This document shows, piece after piece, positions 17,114 to 26,037 of a DNA stretch of 64,000 nucleotides. Under the pieces are notes generated by a model. That model was not told the DNA's origin, searched no databases, and was given only the letters and a program-made list of their open reading frames with translations. Within the stretch, counting starts at the first letter, position 1, and each line of letters begins with the position of its first letter. This DNA comes from an uncultured Acetatifactor sp. (GTDB lineage: Bacteria; Bacillota; Clostridia; Lachnospirales; Lachnospiraceae). Location of the stretch: NCBI GenBank assembly GCA_910577665.1, contig CAJTOJ010000009.1:57018-121017 (forward strand). Direction: 5' to 3'. The position numbers and the translations under genes were made by a program.

Positions 17114-18930
17114 ATAAAAATGCGTATGCAACGGTTGATCTGACTGCGCATTGCAATGCGCAGGTGGGTATAAAAAGAAAGAGAAGCAGAAGTCTTTTAC
17201 AGGCCATATGCCTGGGCTTTCTGTTGCTGTATCCGCTGCGCCATATCCATCTGGGAGTGGATCTGTGGGATGGTGGATATAACTATGCGAACTTCCAGTA
17301 TGCCGGGCTGGAACATATGGACTCCATGTGGTATTTTGCCACCTGGATAGCCAATGGCTTTGGCAATGTGTTGACGAAGCTGCCCTGGGGGGACACCATG
17401 GCTGGCATGAATGTGTATACTTCCCTGGTGGTCGGGGTGACAGCGGCAGGGGCTTATCTGTTCTGCGTGAGAAAGCTGTGCATGCCTGTGTGGGTAGCGT
17501 TTGTCGGGGAAGTGCTGGCCCTTAGCCTGTGCTGGGCACCTTCGGCAGTCCTGTACAACTATCTGACTTACGGATTCCTTCTGGCAGGTATCCTATGTCT
17601 GTACCAGGGACTCATGCAGGGGAAGAACAGATATCTGATACTGGCCGGGGTCATGCTGGGACTGAATGTGGGAGTGCGTTTTTCCAACCTGGTGCAGATG
17701 GGATTGATTCTGGTGGTATGGTACGATGCCTTTATGGAAAAGAAGAAGCCTGCCCAGGTATTTCGGGAGACAGGGCTGTGTATCCTGGGATATGCAGGGA
17801 CTCTCTGTGCCTTTTTGTCATATATGGCATGCCGGTATGGACTGGGGGAGTATACAGAAGGGATTCGCCGATTATTTGCCATGACGGAGCATGCCCCGGA
17901 TTATTCTGCCCTTTCCATGCTGGAGGGAATGGTCTGGGCCTATTACAACAGCAAATACTGGGTGAAGTGGCTGGTACTGGCGGTAGTCATTGGTTTCCTG
18001 GTCTGCCTGTTGTTGCCTAGGACCTGGGTGTGGGCAAAAAGGATCCTTTCGATTCTGGTGATTGTGACCATGCAGGGATGGCTGGTGAGACGGGGATACT
18101 GCATCCGGGATTTTGCGTCTTATGATTCCATCTATTTTCCCTGTATCTTTGTGTTTGAGATGGCGATCGGCCTATCCCTTCTACAGCTTCCCTTCAGGAA
18201 GGTGAAGCGGGAATATAGGATACAGGCCCTGCTGGTGATACTATTGTTGCTGCTCTCTTCCCTGGGAACCAACAATGCCGTCTATTCCAGCATGAACAAT
18301 CTGTTTCTGGCACTGCCCCTTTTTTTGTGGATGGCATACCGCTTCCTGCGGGAGTACAGACACATCTTGATATTCCCCCTCCAGGCGGTCCTGGTGGTGG
18401 GAATCCTGTTGCTGACCGTCCAGGGAGTGGAATTCGGAATACGTTATGTCTATGAGGAGGCTACAGGGGCCAGGGATCTCAGCGCTCAGGTGACAGGGGT
18501 GCCTGTCCTTCGGGGGATGCACACCAGTCCCCAGAGGGCAGCACAACTGACAGGGCTGTATGCATATCTGGAGGCAGAGGACCTTCTGGGGGAGGCATGT
18601 ATCCTCTATGGTTATATTCCGGGGATTTCCTATTATATGGGACTGGAGCCGGCCATCAATATATGGAGTGACCTGGATTCCTATGACCCTGCGGTCATGC
18701 TGGAGGATCTAGAAGAAGTGGATACCAGGGGGAAAGAGGACGGCACGAAACCATTGGTGATTCTGGAAGGGCGATACCGGCAATATATAGAAACAGGTGA
18801 TTTCGCAGAGTTGGAGCAACATGTCATTGCCTGCATAAAATTTCGGTATATCTGCGCATATATGGAACAAAACGCATACTACCTGGATTATGCCAATGAA
18901 AAGTACGCAGTATACCGGGCAGCGAGGTGA
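17110..18930 (+). CDS. GT-C-like multi-pass membrane protein
   Basis: 606 residues, TTG start overlapping the previous stop (TTGA) behind a strong GGAGGGAAGGAAAGG. After the first helix comes VDLWDGGYNYANFQY with D54, an acidic first-loop position typical of GT-C glycosyltransferases that use lipid-linked sugars. About ten to twelve helices follow, then a soluble C-terminal domain of about 150 residues (from about 455). Probable role: sugar transfer to an envelope component. Family and substrate are not identified. The next reading frame starts within its last bases. Confidence 0.7.
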   Translation: MNKNAYATVDLTAHCNAQVGIKRKRSRSLLQAICLGFLLLYPLRHIHLGVDLWDGGYNYANFQYAGLEHMDSMWYFATWIANGFGNVLTKLPWGDTMAGMNVYTSLVVGVTAAGAYLFCVRKLCMPVWVAFVGEVLALSLCWAPSAVLYNYLTYGFLLAGILCLYQGLMQGKNRYLILAGVMLGLNVGVRFSNLVQMGLILVVWYDAFMEKKKPAQVFRETGLCILGYAGTLCAFLSYMACRYGLGEYTEGIRRLFAMTEHAPDYSALSMLEGMVWAYYNSKYWVKWLVLAVVIGFLVCLLLPRTWVWAKRILSILVIVTMQGWLVRRGYCIRDFASYDSIYFPCIFVFEMAIGLSLLQLPFRKVKREYRIQALLVILLLLLSSLGTNNAVYSSMNNLFLALPLFLWMAYRFLREYRHILIFPLQAVLVVGILLLTVQGVEFGIRYVYEEATGARDLSAQVTGVPVLRGMHTSPQRAAQLTGLYAYLEAEDLLGEACILYGYIPGISYYMGLEPAINIWSDLDSYDPAVMLEDLEEVDTRGKEDGTKPLVILEGRYRQYIETGDFAELEQHVIACIKFRYICAYMEQNAYYLDYANEKYAVYRAAR

Positions 18931-18968
18931 GTTTTGGACAGTGGGGATCAAGTAGGAGGCAGAATGTA

Positions 18969-20408
18969 ATGACAGACAGCAATAAGGGACAGCATTTTGT
19001 ATGGAAATATTTACCTGTTGCAGCACTTGTGATCTGGGGGGCATTTTCCATTACCAATAATCTGTGGTATGATGAGGCCTACTCTGCATCCATGGTGTCG
19101 CTTCCGTGGATACGTTTGATTTACATCACAGCAGTGGATGATCACTCCCCGTTTTACTATATACTGCTGAAGCTGTTCTACCATCTCTGCGGAGGCGGTA
19201 CCCATTTCTGGGGACTGAAACTGATGTCAGTGTTCTTTATGCTGGGCTATATCCTGCTGGGCAAGTATTATGTAAAAAAGCTGTTTGGGGAAAAGGTATC
19301 TGTATATTTTATGCTGTTCTCCATCCTGTCACCCATTATGAGCGTCCAGGCGGGAAATGTGCGGATGTATGCAGTAGCCATATTTTTCATGACGCTGACG
19401 GGACTGACAGCCTATGATATCTACCTGGGGGCCACCAGGAGAAAATGGATTGTATTCTGTGCAGCTAGCATATGTACAGTATACTGTCATACTTTTGCCT
19501 TGATACAGACGTTTCTCTTTTACCTGCTGTTTCTGGCGGTGTTGCTATATACCCGTCAGAAGGAGAAGATCAAGCCGTTTTTCTTATGTGGAATCGTTGT
19601 ATCCGTGGTATTCTCTCCCTGGCTTCTTGTGACCTGCCGGCAGTTTATCCTGCGGATGCGCTATGACACGGGTTCTGTGGCGATACACCCCACCATGTAC
19701 TCCTTTATGGACTATTGTGCGGAATGGTTCTCTGCCCTGGAGACACCGATTGCACCAGTGGTGTTCCTGGGACTGGGAATGACGGTGGTACTTGGTTATT
19801 TTGCGGTTGACTGGATGCGCAGGGAGAAGAATTATGCGCCGGCTGTGGGAATGGGGGCACTGGGGCTGACAGTGCTGGCAGGTGTCTTCATCTCTGTCTA
19901 TGTGAATAACTGCTTTCTGGGGAGGTATGCGTTCCCGGGATTTGGCTTTCTGATGCTTTTCCTGGCGGTGGGCTTTTGTCAGATTGCATCCTGTAAATGG
20001 CGGTTTTCCATACTGGCAGTTGCAGTTTTTTGTTTTCTGATGCAGTACATCTCAGAACTTCGGCTGGAATATGACAGGGGGCTTGAGACATATGAGACGT
20101 TCTGGGAGGAACAGGTGACCCAGGAAGATGTGATGATAGGTCCCTTTGTCCATGCTATTTTTTTGAATGTGTATCATCCGGAATTACAATACTATCTCAA
20201 TGGATACAAAAGTTACAGTATACCTTTTGTAAATACCGATGAACTTACGAATATAGCACAATTGGAGTCTGTGGGGGGGAATATCTGGTGGATCTGTTTC
20301 CAGGGAGGGACACCGGAAGCGCTGGCAGATGTCTACAGCTATGAGGAAGCGGTGAGTTTCCACTATATGTACTACGACTTTGTAATATACAGGCTTGAAA
20401 AGAAATAG
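18969..20408 (+). CDS. GT-C glycosyltransferase (PMT/ArnT-like)
   Basis: 479 residues from the ATG at 18969, chosen because GGAGG (18955-18959) lies 9 nt upstream; an in-frame GTG at 18927 overlaps the previous gene. The motif NNLWYDEAYSASM places D35 and E36 in the first outer loop, the catalytic acid pattern of PMT/ArnT-like enzymes, and DDHSPFYYILLKL resembles their HPPLYY motif. About eleven helices are predicted. Probably transfers a sugar from a polyprenyl carrier. The lack of its own terminator leaves only the repeat element before the rpmJ promoter. Confidence 0.8.
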   Translation: MTDSNKGQHFVWKYLPVAALVIWGAFSITNNLWYDEAYSASMVSLPWIRLIYITAVDDHSPFYYILLKLFYHLCGGGTHFWGLKLMSVFFMLGYILLGKYYVKKLFGEKVSVYFMLFSILSPIMSVQAGNVRMYAVAIFFMTLTGLTAYDIYLGATRRKWIVFCAASICTVYCHTFALIQTFLFYLLFLAVLLYTRQKEKIKPFFLCGIVVSVVFSPWLLVTCRQFILRMRYDTGSVAIHPTMYSFMDYCAEWFSALETPIAPVVFLGLGMTVVLGYFAVDWMRREKNYAPAVGMGALGLTVLAGVFISVYVNNCFLGRYAFPGFGFLMLFLAVGFCQIASCKWRFSILAVAVFCFLMQYISELRLEYDRGLETYETFWEEQVTQEDVMIGPFVHAIFLNVYHPELQYYLNGYKSYSIPFVNTDELTNIAQLESVGGNIWWICFQGGTPEALADVYSYEEAVSFHYMYYDFVIYRLEKK

Positions 20409-20424
20409 TGCTGGTTGAACTGTT

Positions 20425-20560
20425 GTTACCGTTCACTTCATTCACAGCAACAGATGCACACAAAACACCAAATGCAGGCATTTTGGCACATGGTAGTCTC
20501 GGGTTTGTCACACAAAAAAATGCGTGAAAACACCTCGCGGCGGCACGAGTGAACAGTAAC
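20425..20560. repeat. Inverted-terminus dispersed element, copy 2 (opposite orientation)
   Basis: About 136 bp bounded by GTTACCGTTCAC (20425-20436) and GTGAACAGTAAC (20549-20560). Read on the minus strand it aligns with copy 1: the block around CCGCGAGGTGTTTTCACGC, the CAAACCCGAGACT block and the GTTTTGTGTGCAT block occur in the same order. It lies between the last membrane gene and the rpmJ promoter. Confidence 0.7.
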
Positions 20561-20600
20561 GAACTGTTTTCAAAAAGTTACAAAATAGGCAGAAAAAGGC

Positions 20601-20629
20601 TTGCAAAAGGCAATTTGCCATGCTATAAT
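20601..20629 (+). promoter_or_regulatory. Strong promoter of the rpmJ-rplQ unit
   Basis: TTGCAA (20601-20606), 17 bp, TATAAT (20624-20629). It is 34 bp before the rpmJ start codon and restores expression of the alpha-operon genes downstream of the membrane genes and the repeat. Confidence 0.85.
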
Positions 20630-20662
20630 GTAAAACGGTCTTTTTTGAAAGGAGGGTTTAAC

Positions 20663-20776
20663 GTGAAGGTTAGATCATCAGTAAAACCAATTTGCGAGAA
20701 GTGCAAAATCATCAAGAGAAAAGGACGCATCAGGGTAATCTGCGAGAATCCGAAGCACAAACAGAGACAGGGATAA
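20663..20776 (+). CDS. rpmJ: Ribosomal protein L36
   Basis: 37-residue zinc-ribbon 50S protein with a GTG start after GAAAGGAGGG. The ligands are C11, C14, C27 and H32 in KPICEKCK and VICENPKHKQRQG. An in-frame upstream start at 20549 would translate the promoter. Confidence 0.96.
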   Translation: MKVRSSVKPICEKCKIIKRKGRIRVICENPKHKQRQG

Positions 20777-21232
20777 TCACCGTCTGACGGCTGACCGCAG
20801 CTGTTTCAGATCAAGTGGGTTCTTGTCCGGTTTATATGTGCGGCTGAACCAGTGCGTATGCACTGATTATCATAGAACTGAGATAGAGCTTACAGGCGAT
20901 TACTTCTTGATACCACGACAAAAAGAATTTCTAAAACATAAAGGACATGATTTAAGAAATTCTAAGTTTTGTCGGGAAAAATGCAAAGCATTTTTCCGGC
21001 ATCCGGCAGAAAAGCATTGTTGTGGAAAGATCGGATTGGATCAGATTCTGGATGAATGTCCGGTTGGGTGTAAACCCCAATCAATGAGTAATGAAAAGAC
21101 GCACCATAAAAACAGACCAGACGGTGCGCACCGTGCCTGGCTGCAAGCGTATGGCAGGACTGGCACAGGATATCTGACAGAAGGATATCCCACATTCTAA
21201 AAGTGAATGTACAGGAAATGGAGGAAATGTAA
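20777..21232 (+). promoter_or_regulatory. 456 bp spacer with hairpins, candidate rpsM leader
   Basis: There is no credible gene here. It holds an inverted repeat AGAATTTCT (20929-20937) / AGAAATTCT (about 20956-20964), then a perfect hairpin GGAAAAATGC-aaa-GCATTTTTCC (about 20976-20998). The position, in front of rpsM and upstream of rpsD, is where S4-dependent control of the alpha operon acts in E. coli, so it may be a regulatory leader. That is inference; the hairpins lack the T-run of a terminator. Confidence 0.35.
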
Positions 21233-21604
21233 ATGGCTCGTATCGCAGGTGTTGACTTACCTAGAGAAAAACGAATTGAGATCGGTCTGACCTATGTCTA
21301 TGGAATTGGCAGGCCTACTGCCAACAAAGTACTGGCAGAGGCAGGCGTGAATCCCGATACCAGGGTCAGGGATGTGACCGATGACGAAGTGAGGAAGATC
21401 ACAGAAGCTATCGACAAGCTGGGCGTTACAGTGGAAGGTGACTTGAGACGTGAAATTGCACTGAATATCAAGCGTCTGCAGGAGATCGGCTGTTATCGTG
21501 GGATCCGTCATCGTAAGGGACTTCCCGTCCGCGGCCAGAATACCAAGAACAATGCAAGAACCCGCAAAGGACCGAAGAGAACCGTTGCGAACAAGAAAAA
21601 GTAA
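21233..21604 (+). CDS. rpsM: Ribosomal protein S13
   Basis: 123-residue 30S head protein. MARIAGVDLPREKRIEIGLTYVYGIG and the basic tail beginning RGQNTKNNARTRKGPKRTV are diagnostic. AAATGGAGGAAATGTAA precedes the ATG. Confidence 0.97.
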   Translation: MARIAGVDLPREKRIEIGLTYVYGIGRPTANKVLAEAGVNPDTRVRDVTDDEVRKITEAIDKLGVTVEGDLRREIALNIKRLQEIGCYRGIRHRKGLPVRGQNTKNNARTRKGPKRTVANKKK

Positions 21605-21649
21605 AAATTGCGTAACTGTAAATTCAAGGAGAAAGTAGGTTAGTTTAAA

Positions 21650-22045
21650 ATGGCGAAACAGGTTGCAAAAAAAGTGACAAAGAAGCGCGTAAAGAAAAAC
21701 GTTGAACGCGGACAGGCACATATCCAGTCTTCTTTTAACAATACCATTGTTACACTGACGGATACAGAAGGCAATGCTTTGAGCTGGGCCAGTGCCGGTG
21801 GTCTGGGATTTAGAGGTTCAAGGAAATCTACTCCGTATGCGGCTCAGATGGCAGCAGAGACAGCCACGAAGGCAGCCTTGATTCACGGACTGAAAACGGT
21901 GGAGGTGTTCGTGAAGGGTCCTGGTTCGGGACGGGAGGCCGCTATCAGGGCGCTTTCCGCAGCAGGTCTTGAAGTGGTCAGCATCCGTGACGTGACCCCG
22001 GTTCCACACAATGGATGCCGTCCGCCCAAGAGGCGCCGTGTATAG
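21650..22045 (+). CDS. rpsK: Ribosomal protein S11
   Basis: 131-residue 30S platform protein. The core HIQSSFNNTIVTLTDTEGN and the C-terminal VTPVPHNGCRPPKRRRV are typical. Start after CAAGGAGAAAGTAGG. Confidence 0.97.
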   Translation: MAKQVAKKVTKKRVKKNVERGQAHIQSSFNNTIVTLTDTEGNALSWASAGGLGFRGSRKSTPYAAQMAAETATKAALIHGLKTVEVFVKGPGSGREAAIRALSAAGLEVVSIRDVTPVPHNGCRPPKRRRV

Positions 22046-22132
22046 TGCTGGTGCCGCACAGGTTTATCAAAGTTAACTATGTTGGAAGAAGGCGCGAAGG
22101 TGCTGTAAACAACCAGGAAAAGGAGAATAAAA

Positions 22133-22726
22133 ATGGCAGTAAATCGTGTACCCGTATTAAAGAGATGCAGGGCCCTGGGACTGGAGCCTTCCTATCTGGG
22201 CTATGATAAAAAGTCCAACAGGCAGAACACCAGGGCGGGTAAAAAAGTAAGTGAGTATGGCATGCAGCTTCGGGAGAAGCAGAAAGCCAAGTTCATTTAT
22301 GGTGTGCTGGAGAAGCCTTTCCGGAATTATTATAAGAAAGCAGACCGCATGAAGGGCATGACTGGTGAGAACCTGATGGTGATGCTGGAGAGCAGGCTGG
22401 ACAATGTGGTGTTCCGCATGGGATTTGCCCGGACCAGGAGAGAGTCCAGACAGATTGTAGGCCACAGGCATGTGCTGGTAAACGGCAGGATCGTGAGCAT
22501 TGCTTCCTACCGTGTGAAAGCCGGTGATGTGGTTCAGATCAAGGAGAAAGCCAGATCTTTCCAGAGATATAAGGATATCGTGGAAGTAACTGGTGGCAGA
22601 CTGGTACCCGAATGGATGGATGTTGATATAGAGAATCTGAAGGGAACCATCAAGAATCTTCCCACCAGGGAGATGATTGATGTGCCTGTGAATGAGATGC
22701 TTATAGTCGAGTTGTATTCTAAGTAA
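22133..22726 (+). CDS. rpsD: Ribosomal protein S4
   Basis: 197-residue primary 16S-binding protein and, in other bacteria, a translational repressor of its own operon. The N-terminus MAVNRVPVLKRCRALGLEPSYLG is the short zinc-free type. The S4 RNA-binding domain follows (LDNVVFRMGFARTRRESRQIVGHRHVLVNGR). AAAAGGAGAAT precedes the ATG. Confidence 0.97.
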   Translation: MAVNRVPVLKRCRALGLEPSYLGYDKKSNRQNTRAGKKVSEYGMQLREKQKAKFIYGVLEKPFRNYYKKADRMKGMTGENLMVMLESRLDNVVFRMGFARTRRESRQIVGHRHVLVNGRIVSIASYRVKAGDVVQIKEKARSFQRYKDIVEVTGGRLVPEWMDVDIENLKGTIKNLPTREMIDVPVNEMLIVELYSK

Positions 22727-22860
22727 ACCCTGCTGGCCTCTGAGGTCATATGGATCCGGTTGGTACGGTGTCCCCGGTTTATGGCGGACATGGTATACGG
22801 TATATATGGCTTCGGAGTGCTTGTGTCTTATAAAAACATTCAAAAAGGAGGGTATTCGCA

Positions 22861-23817
22861 GTGTTTGATTTTGAAAGACCAAATATTGAGGTCGCTGAGA
22901 TTTCAGAAGACAAAAAGTATGGCAGATTTGTCGTAGAGCCTCTGGAAAGAGGTTACGGTATCACTCTTGGTAATTCCTTGAGGAGGATCATGCTTTCTTC
23001 ACTGCCCGGGGCAGCGGTAAGTCAGATCAAGATCGAAGGCGTACTGCATGAATTCAGCTCCATTCCAGGCGTGAAGGAGGATGTGACAGAGATCATCATG
23101 AACATCAAGAGCCTGGCCATCAAGAATAACAGCGAAACCAATGAGGTAAAGACTGCGTACATTGAGTTCGAGGGGGAAGGCGTTGTGCATGCCTCTGATA
23201 TCCAGGCGGATCAGGACATAGAGATACTGAACCCGGAGCTGGTGATTGCTACCCTGAGCGGCAAAGATACAAAGCTTTATATGGAGCTTACTATCACAAG
23301 AGGCCGAGGCTATGTGAATGCTGACAAGAATAAGCACGAAGACCTGCCGATAGGTGTCATTGCAGTGGATTCTATCTACACGCCTGTGGAGAGAGTCAAT
23401 GTGACTGTGGAGAATACCCGTGTGGGACAGATTACCGATTATGATAAACTGACCCTTGATGTGTTTACAAATGGAACACTGGTTCCCGATGAGGCCGTCT
23501 CCCTGGCGGCAAAGGTGTTGAGTGAGCATCTGAACCTGTTCATTGATCTGTCCGAAAACGCCAAGACTGCAGAAGTGATGGTGGAGAAGGAGGATGATGA
23601 GAAGGAGAAGGTTCTGGAGATGAGCATTGATGAGCTGGAACTTTCCGTACGCTCCTACAATTGCTTGAAGAGAGCCGGAATCAATACAGTGGAAGAGCTT
23701 TGCAACAAGACCTCAGAGGATATGATGAAGGTCCGCAACTTAGGCCGCAAGTCCCTGGAGGAAGTACTGGCGAAGCTGAAAGAACTGGGTCTGCAGCTGA
23801 ATCCCAGCGAAGAATAA
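22861..23817 (+). CDS. rpoA: RNA polymerase alpha subunit
   Basis: 318 residues, GTG start after AAAAAGGAGGG. The N-terminal dimerisation domain (about 1-228) contains RGYGITLGNSLRRIMLSSLPG, and the C-terminal domain (about 250-312) has the DNA- and activator-binding helices SVRSYNCLKRAGINTVEEL and VRNLGRKSLEEV. Confidence 0.98.
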   Translation: MFDFERPNIEVAEISEDKKYGRFVVEPLERGYGITLGNSLRRIMLSSLPGAAVSQIKIEGVLHEFSSIPGVKEDVTEIIMNIKSLAIKNNSETNEVKTAYIEFEGEGVVHASDIQADQDIEILNPELVIATLSGKDTKLYMELTITRGRGYVNADKNKHEDLPIGVIAVDSIYTPVERVNVTVENTRVGQITDYDKLTLDVFTNGTLVPDEAVSLAAKVLSEHLNLFIDLSENAKTAEVMVEKEDDEKEKVLEMSIDELELSVRSYNCLKRAGINTVEELCNKTSEDMMKVRNLGRKSLEEVLAKLKELGLQLNPSEE

Positions 23818-24040
23818 CAGACAGGCTGGGGCAATGTTTTGCAGGCGGATTCTTCCTGGTGCCTGTGCATTGGGAAGAGGTACTGACAGATTTTCCGCAG
23901 GCGGTAAGTCCAAAGGGGACGCCTGGGGTTCATCTCTAAATGGCATAGCCAGGGCAGTTTACATGCTGCCGCACATCCGGCAAGTAAGTCCAAAGGGCGT
24001 GGCCGGGTGTACCATGAAATGAGAAAGGATATAGAGAGAA
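23818..24040 (+). other. Spacer between rpoA and rplQ with a 14 bp direct repeat
   Basis: GTAAGTCCAAAGGG occurs twice, at 23904-23917 and 23994-24007, 90 bp apart and both followed by a GC-rich run. No gene or terminator is evident. Most genomes have a spacer below 50 bp here. Function unknown. Confidence 0.4.
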
Positions 24041-24577
24041 ATGGCAAAGTACAGAAAACTTGGCAGGACGTCTTCCCAGAGAAAGGCGCTGCTTAGAAAT
24101 CAGGTAACAGCACTGTTGTATCATGGAAAGATCACTACCACTGAGGCAAGAGCCAAAGAAGTAAGGAAGATTGCAGAAGGGCTTGTGGCAATGGCGGTGA
24201 AGGAGAAAGACAACTTTGAGATGGTGAAGGTCACCGCAAAAGTGCCCGTGAAAGACAAAGATGGCAAGCGTGTCAAAGAAGTGGTGGATGGCAAGAAGGT
24301 GACGAAATATGATACCGTGGAGAAAGAGATCAAGAAGGATCTTCCCAGCAGGCTACATGCAAGACGCCAGATGTTACGGGTGCTTTATCCTGTGGTATCT
24401 GTTCCCGAACAGGCGGCAGGCCGGAAGAGGAACACCAAGGAAGTTGATCTGGTTGCAAAGCTTTTTGACGAATATGGTGTAAAGTATGCAACCCGCAATG
24501 GTGGCTATACCAGGATCGTGAAGATCGGTCCCCGCAAGGGAGATGCTGCCATGGAAGTGATTCTGGAGATGGTATAA
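24041..24577 (+). CDS. rplQ: Ribosomal protein L17, long form
   Basis: 178-residue 50S protein, against about 113-127 in most bacteria. The N-terminus MAKYRKLGRTSSQRKALLRN and the C-terminus YTRIVKIGPRKGDAAMEVILEMV are canonical. The extra length is a charged insertion after MAVKEKDN (about residues 50-105, with KVPVKDKDGKRVKEVVDGKK), a feature I associate with Lachnospiraceae. It is the last gene of the alpha unit. Confidence 0.96.
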   Translation: MAKYRKLGRTSSQRKALLRNQVTALLYHGKITTTEARAKEVRKIAEGLVAMAVKEKDNFEMVKVTAKVPVKDKDGKRVKEVVDGKKVTKYDTVEKEIKKDLPSRLHARRQMLRVLYPVVSVPEQAAGRKRNTKEVDLVAKLFDEYGVKYATRNGGYTRIVKIGPRKGDAAMEVILEMV

Positions 24578-24611
24578 AGAAGACAGGCAGTTACAGTATA
24601 GCAAAATGCAG

Positions 24612-24641
24612 GGAACCGATGGAGTGATCGGTTCCTTTTTT
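24612..24641 (+). terminator. Terminator of the rpmJ-rplQ unit
   Basis: GGAACCGAT (24612-24620), a 6 nt loop and ATCGGTTCC (24627-24635) followed by six T. A perfect 9 bp stem placed 34 bp after the rplQ stop. Confidence 0.9.
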
Positions 24642-24660
24642 GCAGCAGACGGGAGTGGAC

Positions 24661-26016
24661 ATGAAGAGATTTCAATATGATAAGGAAGATGTAAAGAAGA
24701 CTCTGGATATGGCATGGCCAGCTATATTGGAATCCTTTTTTACTGCTTTTGCAGGCCTGGTGGATTCCCTTATGGTGAGTTCCCTGGGCTCTTATGCGGT
24801 TGCAGCGGTGGGATTGACTACACAGCCCAAGTTCCTGGGACTGGCCCTGTTTGTAGCTGCCAATGTATCCATTTCTGCCCTGGTGGCCAGGAGGAAAGGG
24901 GAAGGGAAGCGGGAGGATGCGAACAGGATCTTTGCAACATTCCTGGTGTTTGTCCTGGTGATGGCAGTGTTGCTGAGTGTGTTGCTGGTAGTGTGTGCCG
25001 ATCCGATCATCCGGTTCTGTGGTTCGGAGGAACTGACCCACGACAGTGCCGTCTTGTATTTCCGGATTATTATGGGTGGAATGATATTCAACTGTATCCA
25101 GATGGGGGTGAATGCAGCCCAGAGGGGGGCAGGAAATACGCGGATCACCATGCGCACGAACCTGGTGTCCAACCTGGTGAATATCATAGCCAATTATCTG
25201 CTGATCCAGGGACATTTTGGCTTCCCGGCACTGGGGATCAGGGGGGCGGCCCTGGCTACGGTGCTTGGCACCGTGGTATCCAGCATCATGAGTGTGCTTT
25301 CTGTATGGAAGCAGGATAACTTTGTCAGTATTCCGTACATATTGGAGCAGAAGCTGCGGCCTGCCTGGGAATCTTTGAAGGGAATCGTCAAGGTAGGGTA
25401 TAGTGTTTTTGCAGAGCAGGTGCTGATGCGGGTGGGCTTTATGATGACTGCTATCATGGCAGCCAGACAGGGCACTGCAGCCATGGCAGCTCACCAGGTG
25501 GGGATGAACATCATGGGGCTGTCTTTTTCCTTCGGGGATGGCCTGCAGGCCACAGCGGTGGCGTTGATCGGTTACAGCTTAGGGGCCAGGCAGCCTGAGA
25601 AGGCCAGGGATTATGGGAAGACATGCCGGATGATAGGCGGAGTCATATCCGTGGTACTTGCTTTTGTGTATTTCTTTGGGGCCAGGCTGCTGATGTGTAT
25701 GTTTTTCCCAAAGGAGCCAGAGATTGTGGAGATCGGGGTCAGCATTATGCATGTAATCATTTTTGTGGTGATCCTGCAGATCTCTCAGGTGATTTATATG
25801 GGATGCCTGCGGGGGGCCGGGGATACCCTGTACACAGCCATTGCTTCCACCATCAGCGTCACATTGGTGAGGACTTTCGGGTCTTATCTGTTTGGCTATG
25901 TATTGCATATGGGCATCACGGGAATCTGGTTTGGGGTGATTGCAGACCAGTTATCCCGGTTTCTTTTTGCCAGTCTGAGGTTCAAACAGGGAAAATGGAC
26001 CCAGATCAAGATCTGA
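24661..26016 (+). CDS. MATE family efflux transporter
   Basis: 451-residue, 12-helix antiporter, probably driven by sodium or protons and exporting cationic compounds. The two six-helix halves are visible, with family motifs such as MAWPAILESFFTAFAGLVDSLMV near the N-terminus, GAGNTRITM at the middle and GCLRGAGDTLYT in the second half. The ATG at 24661 starts about 20 bp after the rplQ terminator; a TTG inside the terminator is rejected. Substrate unknown. It is convergent with the next gene. Confidence 0.9.
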   Translation: MKRFQYDKEDVKKTLDMAWPAILESFFTAFAGLVDSLMVSSLGSYAVAAVGLTTQPKFLGLALFVAANVSISALVARRKGEGKREDANRIFATFLVFVLVMAVLLSVLLVVCADPIIRFCGSEELTHDSAVLYFRIIMGGMIFNCIQMGVNAAQRGAGNTRITMRTNLVSNLVNIIANYLLIQGHFGFPALGIRGAALATVLGTVVSSIMSVLSVWKQDNFVSIPYILEQKLRPAWESLKGIVKVGYSVFAEQVLMRVGFMMTAIMAARQGTAAMAAHQVGMNIMGLSFSFGDGLQATAVALIGYSLGARQPEKARDYGKTCRMIGGVISVVLAFVYFFGARLLMCMFFPKEPEIVEIGVSIMHVIIFVVILQISQVIYMGCLRGAGDTLYTAIASTISVTLVRTFGSYLFGYVLHMGITGIWFGVIADQLSRFLFASLRFKQGKWTQIKI

Positions 26017-26037
26017 GGAGACCAGCCCGGAATGTGG

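Noticed and set aside
20823..21200. A 125-residue gene between rpmJ and rpsM
   Set aside because: It needs a TTG start without a binding site, has no family features, and spans two clear DNA inverted repeats.
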